From Limnoperna fortunei (Eukaryota > Mollusca > Bivalvia > Mytilida > Modiolidae): a stretch of DNA of 64,000 nucleotides. Under the pieces are notes generated by a model, which saw only the letters and a list, made by a program, of their open reading frames with translations, was not told the DNA's origin and did not search any database. Both the position numbers and the translations under genes were made by a program. The DNA is taken from NCBI GenBank assembly GCA_944474755.1, contig OX104111.1:99490805-99554804 (forward strand). Direction: 5' to 3'. Positions within the stretch are counted from its first letter, which is position 1. Each line of letters opens with the position of its first letter. Shown here in pieces: positions 57,071 through 64,000 of this stretch.

Positions 57071-57573
57071 ACGTACAGCTCCATCTCCAAGAGAACGGGA
57101 TACACTTCGTGGACGTCGCGAGAACACTTCAATCCCGTGATCATTAATTTTCCGGAGAGGTGACAGATGTAATGTACGCCGTTTCGTCGAAACATGACGG
57201 CAGGAAAAATCTCGGGTTCGTAACTAAAATCGATCGGCAGTTTTCGGGGATCGATACGTCCGCTCAACTGATGAACGGCGGAAGCCGTCACTATTCTTAT
57301 CTGTGTAAGACGAACGGCATCACCCATGCGTTGTAGAACTCTAGCATATCTCCGGAGACGACGTCGAGCTTCTTGTATGGACAGGCATTTTCCGTTACAG
57401 TTAATGGTGCCGTTAGAAAATAACAGACAGTTTCCTCCAATCTTTCGATGTTGCCAAATTAGTCCCGAAAACGATCGAGGATCGTAGCGTGCGTTGGATA
57501 ATCGGTAGATCAAAGCTCGTAGATCAATGGAACATGCCAAATTCGCTTGTACGACGACGTTGGTCATGTGCAT
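57067..57573 (-). CDS. TATA-binding protein homologue encoded by the Polinton
   Basis: 168 aa from the first ATG (57573); a second ATG at 57567 overlaps the CARD gene stop as ATGA. Both TBP repeats are visible. Repeat 1: NVVVQANLACSIDLRAL, ARYDPRSFSGLIW, CLLFSNGTINCNGKC, RRYARVLQRMG. Repeat 2: SYEPEIFPAVMFRR, HLSGKLMITGLKC, VYPVLLEME. By eye they line up along the whole core of eukaryotic TBP. Of the four phenylalanines that wedge into the TATA box, three appear kept (F35, F52, F123); the fourth position looks like His138. The long acidic/Gln N-terminus of animal TBP is missing. Expected role: binding TATA-like promoters in the nucleus, perhaps those of the element itself. Intact; highly diverged from any host TBP. 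Confidence 0.9.
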   Translation of the reverse strand: MHMTNVVVQANLACSIDLRALIYRLSNARYDPRSFSGLIWQHRKIGGNCLLFSNGTINCNGKCLSIQEARRRLRRYARVLQRMGDAVRLTQIRIVTASAVHQLSGRIDPRKLPIDFSYEPEIFPAVMFRRNGVHYICHLSGKLMITGLKCSRDVHEVYPVLLEMELYV

Positions 57574-57836
57574 TCCACTAAGTCTGCCAATTCTACACAC
57601 TCGAGTGCGCGAAGGGCTTCGATGAAGATTCTATAGGCGTGGGGTCCTCTTCTCGTCAGGGTGAAGATCAGCTGTCTGTTTTTACGTCTAGTGGTGTTTT
57701 GATAGACGATGTCCTCGGCGAGGTCCGGAGTCAAAATGCGTCGTGCTACCAAATAATTCACGACCTCTTCCGTAGGTGTTTCTTCGACTAATCGAACTAA
57801 ATGTCTCATGAGCTTCTTTTCCTCGCGTCTGTCCAT
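57564..57836 (-). CDS. CARD-only protein encoded by the Polinton
   Basis: 90 aa, almost exactly one death-fold domain. MDRREEKKLMRHLVRLVEET, VVNYLVARRILTPDLAEDIV, RRKNRQLIFTLTRRGPHAYR and FIEALRALECVELADLV reproduce the CARD pattern of initiator caspases and adaptors: amphipathic helices 1-6, ED after helix 2/3, the R..QL...L..RG...F..F..AL core and a terminal L..LL-like helix. No caspase or other domain follows, so it resembles CARD-only decoys. Inferred role: interfering with or recruiting host apoptosis or innate-immune CARD assemblies. Stop overlaps the TBP-like start. Intact. Confidence 0.85.
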   Translation of the reverse strand: MDRREEKKLMRHLVRLVEETPTEEVVNYLVARRILTPDLAEDIVYQNTTRRKNRQLIFTLTRRGPHAYRIFIEALRALECVELADLVECT

Positions 57837-57839
57837 GCT

Positions 57840-58278
57840 TGAGGATGGCGATGAAATGAGGGATGGTTGATTCGTCGCTCTTTCAAATACTACTCCGGTC
57901 TTATTTGATTGGAAAAATTTAAATCACGTGACGCGATGGATGACTCGCGAAATCGAAGTTTAATTTAATAACTCGTGACTGTCGATTGTTGTATAGGACA
58001 TTTTGTTTTCGTATGTGAAGAGATAAATCTAAATTAATAAAATTTAATAGCAAACATTTCCCGATACTTCAAAAAATACTTTTCAGTGTATCCCTTTTTT
58101 GACTACAGAAAAATACTTCTTAGAGTAGCGTGAATAAACAAGGAAAGACAGAATGAAAAGCTTCTACAATTTATTGTATATACTCCGATCAATTTGTAAA
58201 TATATATACAAAATAATGTAACAAATGATATATCAGTCTTTAACGAGTGTATTTAATACTAGAAATACGTCTCGTCAA
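57840..58278. other. Intergenic region between PC4 and CARD genes
   Basis: AT-rich, no gene. Contains a minus-strand AATAAA (about 58170) that could end the PC4 transcript, and ATAAGACC about 65 bases before the CARD ATG, a weak relative of the junction motif. Confidence 0.45.
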
Positions 58279-58788
58279 TCACCATTCGGTACAGTGGTCG
58301 GGGTTACACTCTGGGCATTGTAGGAAACCCAACTGGTTCTGATGATCTGAACTGTAGGGGCAGGGCACGACGGAAGACAGTTCCGGGACGACATCTCCTA
58401 TCACCATGGCCGTGTCTTTTAATTTGGCGTATTCTGTGGGTCTTAGACAAATTCCTTTCTTGGTCGGTGTGACATCGGTGTTGTTCGGTGGCAACCAATA
58501 CTGTCTTATGTTGATGTATTGACTGTTGGCCTGTGTCGTCGCGTAAACGTTTCTTCCGAGGTGTGATTTGTAGTCTCTCTTTTCCTTTAGGGATTGATTC
58601 AGAAACTCAAAGCTGTCGACTAATAGTTTCCATCGGTGTAATGGCAGACTGATTCCCTTTTTTGTAGGGATTAATTTTCCATCTTTTATCTCCCATTCTC
58701 TGATGTCGATTCTGATCTGATCTTTCCATTCCGTAGCTCGAACGTATCTGTTGTTTCCCAATTCGATGTTACAACGTGCGTTCTCCAT
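58279..58788 (-). CDS. Double-PC4 (SUB1-like) transcription coactivator protein
   Basis: 169 aa, ATG 58788. Two copies of the PC4 single-stranded-DNA-binding domain. The first spans about residues 6-66 (NRYVRATEWKDQIRIDIREW, LIPTKKGISLPLHRWKLLVD). The second spans about 75-134 (LGRNVYATTQANSQYINIRQ, TPTKKGICLRPTEYAKLKD). Each keeps the ID/NIR(E/Q)(W/Y) strand and TKKGI(S/C)L turn. The C-terminus has a Cys pattern (C143, C158, C161, C166) that may bind zinc. Cellular PC4 binds melted promoter DNA and supports RNA polymerase II initiation; a tandem form could act as an intramolecular dimer. First gene of the right arm, next to the TIR. Intact. Confidence 0.9.
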   Translation of the reverse strand: MENARCNIELGNNRYVRATEWKDQIRIDIREWEIKDGKLIPTKKGISLPLHRWKLLVDSFEFLNQSLKEKRDYKSHLGRNVYATTQANSQYINIRQYWLPPNNTDVTPTKKGICLRPTEYAKLKDTAMVIGDVVPELSSVVPCPYSSDHQNQLGFLQCPECNPDHCTEW

Positions 58789-58829
58789 TTCGGTTTGCGT
58801 ACGAATGGTGTTTGTAGCGTCAGTGCGCG

Positions 58830-58840
58830 ATATTATAAAC
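58830..58840 (-). promoter_or_regulatory. Candidate TATA box for the PC4 gene
   Basis: GTTTATAATATCG on the minus strand, 42-52 bases before ATG 58788, directly inside the right TIR boundary. Confidence 0.5.
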
Positions 58841-58944
58841 TAGCCTTTTGGGTTTTCATTGGTTATTTAATGATCGATCTACGTTATGATTGGTGTATCC
58901 AAAAAAGGGCAACGCACATCCGTCTGACTTATGGCGTGTAAGGT

Positions 58945-59171
58945 GATGACGCATTGAATCGGTTGACCAAATAAGGTTTTGCGCGATGCTGGAATCTCCG
59001 ATGACTCGCGTACTTCCGGTGACGTCATGAGAAACGTATGTTTTGCGCGATGGTGGAATTTCCGATGACGCACTTCCGGTGTATAGAAAGGGGGAGGGGC
59101 ATGCCCATATATGTCGGTGCCCTGGTGCCCTGCGTTTTTGGGGTGACTAAAACATCACCGACCCTACTACT
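58945..59171 (-). repeat. Polinton right terminal inverted repeat
   Basis: Reverse complement of 42476-42703 with a few differences; contains TGACGTCA (59020-59027) and CCAAATAAGG (58967-58976). The AP-1 heptamers of the left TIR are altered here (TGACTCG, TGACGCA). Confidence 0.95.
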
Positions 59172-59177
59172 AACATT
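59172..59177. repeat. Polinton target-site duplication, right (AACATT)
   Basis: Identical hexamer to 42470-42475, immediately after the CCCTACTACT terminus. Confidence 0.95.
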
Positions 59178-59700
59178 ACAAGTTTGTCTCATAAATTCTT
59201 GGGAGAAAAATTTTGTATGGCTGATTCTGGTTACAATATATAAAAATTTTGCTGATCAATATAATTATAGAGATTGAATAATGGTAGTGTTTTTAATTAA
59301 ACCCTATTAGTACTTAAATAGCTTGTTATTTGATTAATGAAATAATTAGAAAATAAGAGTTGGAATAGTATGGTATAGTAATGGGGGAAAAAATGAAATG
59401 AAAAGAAAAAAAAACAGGACAAAGAAGGACAATGGTTATAAACAGGGAATGGAGCTTTAAAACTTGAAGATTTGAAATTTGAAAACTAGTGGAATCTTTT
59501 TGTATCTTTGATAAATTCAAGCACTGCTTGTGCAATTTCTATGTTGTCGTCTGGAGAGAGATTGGAATTATTTCCAAGAAGGGTATCAACATCTAGATGA
59601 GGGTTAAATTTTGAAAAAAAAAGAAAAAAAACATAGAATTATGACAACATTAATAATAAAACAAAAACATTAGGATGTTGGATGAAATGTATGCAACTTT
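59178..59700. other. Right flank of Polinton, nothing recognised
   Basis: AT-rich with A-runs; probably includes the 3' untranslated tail of the adjacent minus-strand LINE fragment. Confidence 0.4.
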
Positions 59701-59704
59701 AAAA

Positions 59705-60497
59705 TTATTTTTCTAGAGAAGTGACAAATCGTTTGCTTTTTAAAATAAACTTCTGGACTTTTAAAAAGATTTCTTTATTTTGGATTGTATTTAGTAAATT
59801 TGACCCGAAAAGTAAAAGATGGGAATCAATTGGAATTGAAAATGGGATTGATAATATTAGTTCCTCTCTAATGGTATCATATTTTGTACAATTTAAGAGG
59901 AATTGTGAGGAGGTTTCTACTTGTCCGCATGTGCAGTTAGGAGAGTCCAGCAGATTTCGTACGTAGAGGTGTTCATTTAGCGAGCTACTCCCCAGTCGCA
60001 ATCTTGTGTGTAATACCTGTCCCAGTCGGGTTCCTATGTAGTAGTAATCTGGAGGCTTTATGACACGTTTACTTATTCGTTGTTTGAAGATATTTATCGA
60101 TGTAGAATTTCGAGTATACAGGGGTAATCTGTTCCATAATTTTATGGTCGACGGAAGAAAATATTCCGAGTAAAAATTTGTTCTTGGGCCGACCTCAATA
60201 ATATTTTGTGATTGACGGGTATAATGTGTATGCGTATTGCCAATTGATGAAGGTACCAATTCCCGCAAATAATCTGGGGTTTCGAAGTTAATCATTTTGT
60301 AAAATAATAAAAGTTTGTGGGTCTCTCTTCTGTCTGAAAGCGATTCCCATCCCGTTTCTTTATATAATTTTTCAATAGAAGTTAATTTAGTACCTCCCGT
60401 TACAATTCTCATAGCTTCTATTTGAACATTTTCTATTTTATTCACTAAACTTTTATTGGTGTTGTCCCATATTACATCCCATATTCCATATTCGTCT
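59705..60497 (-). pseudogene. Non-LTR retrotransposon ORF2, C-terminal fragment
   Basis: A 246-aa frame (open to about 60497, no proper start). VQIEAMRIVTGGTKLTSIEK, YKETGWESLSDRRETHKLL, LPSTIKLWNRLPLYTRNS, RLRLGSSSLNEHLYVRNLL, CTCGQVETSSQFLLNC: the post-catalytic domain with a Cys-rich zf-RVT-like end. 5'-truncated at about 60497, where a transposase relic on the other strand begins. Related in style to the fragment at 1-561, not identical. Confidence 0.8.
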
Positions 60498-60501
60498 AGA
60501 G

Positions 60502-61080
60502 ATGAACAGCTACCAATTTATGGTAAAGACTACCAGGGGGACAGGGAGATATTGGAAATGCACAGTACCCCAGTGCCCAGCTACTGTAAACACTCACTAT
60601 GACAATGTAACCAAAGTTAGAAAACGACTGGTTAGACGCGCTGCAGTACTCCCTCTAGAACCACAGGATCTGGTTGAAGATGTATGGTTCAACGCACCTG
60701 AAGTCGCCGACGATATCAACATTGACATGACCAACTTTACCGACTATGTGACAGAACACTGGGTAGAGAACGACAACCGCAACCAATGGAACCACTTCGC
60801 AAACGCAGGACCAAGGACCAACAACCACATAGAAGGATGGGACAACAAACTAAAGAAACTTCTACATCACGCGTATCCAAACGTCTTCCAACTGATCGAA
60901 CTATTAAAGAAAACTCAAGCAAACACGGAGGCCAACCAGATACAGACACAGGCAGGCTGAAGTCATCGTCCGAAACAGAAAAAATACAGACACATCGACC
61001 ACAGACTTCAGACACTAAAGACAAGACTCATCAACCAGGAGATCACAGTATTTGACCAAGCAACATTCTGCCTTCACATG
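60502..61080 (+). pseudogene. FLYWCH/MULE-type transposase, internally deleted
   Basis: Frame 60502-60960: a FLYWCH-type zinc finger (QFMVKTTRGTGRYWKCTVPQ, then CPATVNTH) is followed within about 50 residues by the C-terminal region of MULE-like transposases (VTEHWVENDNRNQWNHFANA, GPRTNNHIEGWDNKLKKL, AYPNVFQLIELLKKTQA). The catalytic core that normally lies between is missing. The frame then shifts near 60950; the rest (RHIDHRLQTLKTRLINQEIT) continues to about 61075. A non-autonomous deletion derivative or a pseudogene. Confidence 0.75.
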
Positions 61081-61175
61081 GAACTCCGCCAGTAAATTTA
61101 TGTAAGTATAATTTTTTTTCAGCTCCGTTATGCATTCACATGGAACTCCGCCACTAAATTTATGTAAGTATATTT
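61070..61175. repeat. Two-copy direct repeat
   Basis: CACATGGAACTCCGCCA(G/C)TAAATTTATGTAAGTATA occurs twice, 60 bases apart, just after the transposase relic; possibly its 3' terminal region. Confidence 0.7.
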
Positions 61176-61444
61176 TTTTAGCAAATTTAATAATAAATAA
61201 ATAAATTTTGCGAGAATACTGACTTTTGATTGGCTGAAAAATGTTTTCTATCAGAGGATAGAAAACAAATTTGATCGTCATGGAGACACGCGCCCTTTGA
61301 CGTCATATATTACTCCACGGGAAACTAACAGTTTTTGTGTTGATCTGATTTTTCAAAAATGTCCAGTTAAAAAATAAAATTGTTGAGTTTATTCTATTAT
61401 TTGAATTTATTTATAAGTAGTAACAATAAACAAAAATATTTTCT

Positions 61445-61529
61445 CCATCGAGGGATAACAAAATTTCCGTTGTGCACACTTAATATATATACAATGTGCA
61501 AAACGGAAATTTTGTTATCCCTCGATGAA
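61445..61529. mobile_element. Fold-back hairpin (MITE-like)
   Basis: Arms of about 25 bases, CATCGAGGGATAACAAAATT..., repeated in reverse at 61503-61528 around a 30-base AT-rich centre. Non-coding. Confidence 0.75.
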
Positions 61530-61539
61530 GAAAATATTT

Positions 61540-62515
61540 TTTGTAGTTAATCCTTAAATAAAATGTTTTATTTTGTTTAATACATATATTTTTATGTCTG
61601 TTACAGTTAAATATGTAAAATATTCTGTATTTTTTTACTTTACTTTAATAAATGCATTTTACTTTGTACTGTAATGTTTAATTTGTTACTGTACTGTACT
61701 GTAATTCAAATAAATATATACAATATTCTATATTCTTATTACATACCAAAGATTCATGTATACATGTTTTACTGTAGTCTTAATTACAGGTAAAAGTAAT
61801 TAATTTTGCCTACTACCTATTCAGGTTTCTCCTCCATACTTTTTACCTGAAATATCAAATGTTGGAGAAACGTGAACACACCACTAAGACAGTTATAGTT
61901 TTATTCCATATCCACTGCAACGAGTGGATTGCGTTTTGTACTCCGGAGAACATTCAGTGCCACTTTTGTCTGAGTTAATGAATGAATTGAATTTTTTTTG
62001 TAAATCTCCTAATTTACATTTGATAAAATATATATTTTTATTGTGTAAACTGATGTTTGTTACAGCACCCCCTTTTTAACAAGACTGTCAAGTTGCAAGA
62101 TAAGTTTCAACATTAATGTCAATTTCCTACAACTTAAGATATTCTCGTCTTGATCACCCGGACGCATACATAATTACCGTCTCCATGGGGGACGGTATAC
62201 ATGGTTAAATTATCAACAGTATACGGAGTAAACCAAATCACCAAATCTATAAATATTTTTGTCATATCATTGGTTTACGTCAGGATTGTACTAGTATGTG
62301 TACTAAAATTTCGATATATTCTTGGGTTGAATCGGGATTGTAATCAGTATTTTTGTGTAGTAATGTTACGTCACGTGTGTTACGTTCCAAATATTGACAT
62401 CTATTTCATTCAGTGCATTGGTCAGTGAACAATTTAATTAATATTGCACCAAAATTTCCTTACTTTTAAAGCTGTTTGGGAAAAAGCAGATATTGTCTGT
62501 GTCTTTATTTTCTTT
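61540..62515. other. Intergenic, no gene recognised
   Basis: AT-rich; holds a lone end of the 22-bp-TIR MITE family (about 61856-61877). The short frame 62201-62428 has no support. Confidence 0.5.
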
Positions 62516-62517
62516 CT

Positions 62518-62740
62518 GATATTAGGGGTCTTGGTAGCCGATAAGTTAAGGTAGTCCGTCTACTATTGATCACGTGGTCTGTCAAAACTGAGGTTGCGGG
62601 TTCGAGTCTCACTGCGGGCAGTGTATTCGACTGCAATATTAATTGACAAGGATTGCCAGTTTTCCTACCGAAGGTCGGGGGTTCTCTTCGGATACTCCGG
62701 CTTCCTCCCCCCAAAAAAACTGGACGCCATGATCCTATCC
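62518..62740 (+). repeat. tRNA-derived SINE
   Basis: Head GGTCTTGGTAGCCGATAAGT (A-box-like), B-box GGTTCGAGTCTCACT at about 62598, then a body with GACAAGGATTGCCAGTTTTC, TACTCCGGCTTC and a short A-run. Least diverged of the three copies in the window. Confidence 0.85.
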
Positions 62741-62744
62741 TACA

Positions 62745-63340
62745 CATAAATTACAAACAACAGATACTTTAAGAATACCAATAAATTGGGAAATGCAGCT
62801 AAGAGACGGTTAGCTTTTTAGAAAAACTAAACTTGATGCATCTGGGATCACCAAGAAAACCAGGAAAATATGTCAACTCTTATGAAATGACATCACATTA
62901 TGCTTTTCTCATGACTGTGCATTACAATAATAATTGTTGAATTAATTGATCGATTAAATATTTAATAAAAACATTCAAATGTTAACTTTGTTATAATTTT
63001 TTAAAACGTTTTTTGTATGAGAGAAAAGTATTTTTAGACAACAAAAATAGCATCCAATCAAAAACTTTCGCCAATTTTTGGGCGTAATGATAACGAGTTC
63101 AATATAGAGATGAATCCAGACGCACAAATGTAATTAATGCGTCTGGATGATCGAGACTAGGAAACGGTTAAGTAAAGAGACAATCCACAAATCAAAGTGG
63201 AAGACACTGGTAAATTCGAGAACCAACAATATGTATAACTTTTCTTATCCCAATACAATAAATATTCCTAGAAATTTTCAGAAATGTGTTTTTGTGAGGT
63301 TGTCATATTATCTTATTTATTACCTCACGCCTTATATTTC
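62745..63340. other. Intergenic, no gene recognised
   Basis: AT-rich, no repeat or coding signal that could be supported. Confidence 0.5.
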
Positions 63341-63344
63341 CTAT

Positions 63345-64000
63345 TAGTGGATTATCTCTCGTATTATCTCATTTTGCGAGATTGTTTCACGCATTATCTT
63401 ATAAAAGGAGATTATCGCACGCATTATCTTATTTTAAGAGATAATCTCACGCGTTATAAAAGTGTGGGAGATTACCTGAGGCGTTGCATTTTGGAAGAGT
63501 ATCTTTAGCATAAAATTATTATTGTTGTATATAATCTCACGCGATCTTTTTGGGGAGATTATCGTACACATTGTCTTGTTGTGGACATTTATCTTACGCA
63601 TGATCTCATTTAAGGAGATTTTCTCATGCGTTATCTTGTTGTATAGATTATCTCACGCGTTAACTTATTGTGAAAGATTATCTGACGCGATTTTATTTTG
63701 AGAGATTATTACAAGCGCTATCTTTTAAGAAGTTGAACTCACGTATAGTCTTATTGTTAAATGATTCATGCGATATCTTATTGTAGGAAATTATTTCATG
63801 CATTATCATATTGTTGTAGATTGTCTCACGCGGTATCTTTTTAGGAGATTATCTTATGCGTTATGTTTCTTTGGAAGATTATCTCAAGCGTTGTCGTATT
63901 TCGTTGAGATTATTTCACATGCTATCTTAGTTTGGGAGATTTATCTCACTCGTTATATTCTCTCGGGAGATGTCCTGGCGCATTATCTAATTTTGTAAAA
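63345..64000. repeat. Diverged ~37-bp minisatellite running off the window
   Basis: About 17 imperfect units built on GAGATTATCTCACGCGTTAT and CTTATTTTG, with considerable drift in both sequence and length, continuing to the last base. Reading frames across it are artefacts. Confidence 0.85.

Larger units (their letters stand above)
42476..59171. mobile_element. Polinton/Maverick virus-like transposon, 16.7 kb, structurally complete
   Basis: Ends AGTAGTAGGG...CCCTACTACT (AG...CT termini as in other Polintons), inverted repeats of about 228 bases, and a 6-bp AACATT duplication. Core Polinton genes are present: protein-primed DNA polymerase B, retroviral-type integrase, FtsK/A32-like packaging ATPase, adenain-like cysteine protease, double-jelly-roll type major capsid protein and probable minor virion proteins. 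Accessory genes include TBP-like, double PC4 and CARD proteins. The genes are visibly richer in C and G, especially at third positions, than the surrounding host DNA. Polymerase on the plus strand and all other genes on the minus strand converge near 49.7-51.8 kb. Polymerase, capsid and two small genes carry stops or shifts, so this copy is probably not fully functional as read. Confidence 0.97.

Overview
The window is AT-rich invertebrate nuclear DNA, most likely from a bivalve mollusc such as a mussel. That call is inference: it rests on spliceosomal introns, tRNA-derived SINEs with molluscan-looking tails, Penelope-like, MULE and non-LTR relics, and a large Polinton. No database search was possible.

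Region 1 (1-27 kb): two tandem copies of a multi-exon SSUH2-like gene, both on the minus strand. Exons of copy 1 lie at 600-7655 (its last exon is not in the window) and those of copy 2 at 12677-22993 (3' end complete, first exon not found). Exon phases agree between copies. Copy 1 has lost several metal-binding Cys/Gly positions of its DnaJ-type knuckles. Introns and flanks carry SINEs, hairpin MITEs, minisatellites and reverse transcriptase fragments.

Region 2 (27-42 kb): retroelements. There are Penelope-type repeats with a GIY-YIG reading frame, a decayed LINE (29.4-31.4 kb), a near-identical piece of that LINE between LTR-like direct repeats (32.7-33.8 kb), a 22-bp-TIR MITE, and a two-ORF non-LTR element (about 36.5-41.45 kb) whose 5' region carries an array of covarying hairpins.

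Region 3 (42476-59171): a structurally complete 16.7-kb Polinton/Maverick with about 228-bp terminal inverted repeats and a 6-bp target-site duplication (AACATT). The plus arm encodes a spliced protein-primed DNA polymerase B with N-terminal zinc fingers. The minus arm encodes, in transcription order, a double PC4 coactivator, a CARD-only protein, a TATA-binding-protein homologue, an unknown ORF, a retroviral-type integrase, a small basic protein, a virion-like protein, a basic core-like protein, the major capsid protein, an adenain-like protease joined to a small membrane protein, the packaging ATPase, and two further small proteins. The arms converge on tandem repeats at 49.7-51.8 kb. Nearly every minus-arm gene from the integrase leftwards has an ATAAGAG motif 20-75 nt before its start. 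The TIRs and left leader carry AP-1-, CRE- and CArG-like sites. Several genes (polymerase, capsid protein, two paralogous small genes) contain stops or one-base shifts, so this copy is either recently inactivated or partly mis-assembled. TBP, PC4, CARD, ATPase, protease, integrase core and several small genes are open.

Region 4 (59.2-64 kb): a LINE 3' fragment, an internally deleted FLYWCH/MULE-type transposase relic, a hairpin MITE, a tRNA-SINE and a minisatellite running off the end.

The main novelty candidate is a virus-like transposon carrying its own transcription-initiation set (TBP plus PC4, with a repeated TATA-like gene-start motif) and a CARD protein that could act on host death or innate-immune signalling.
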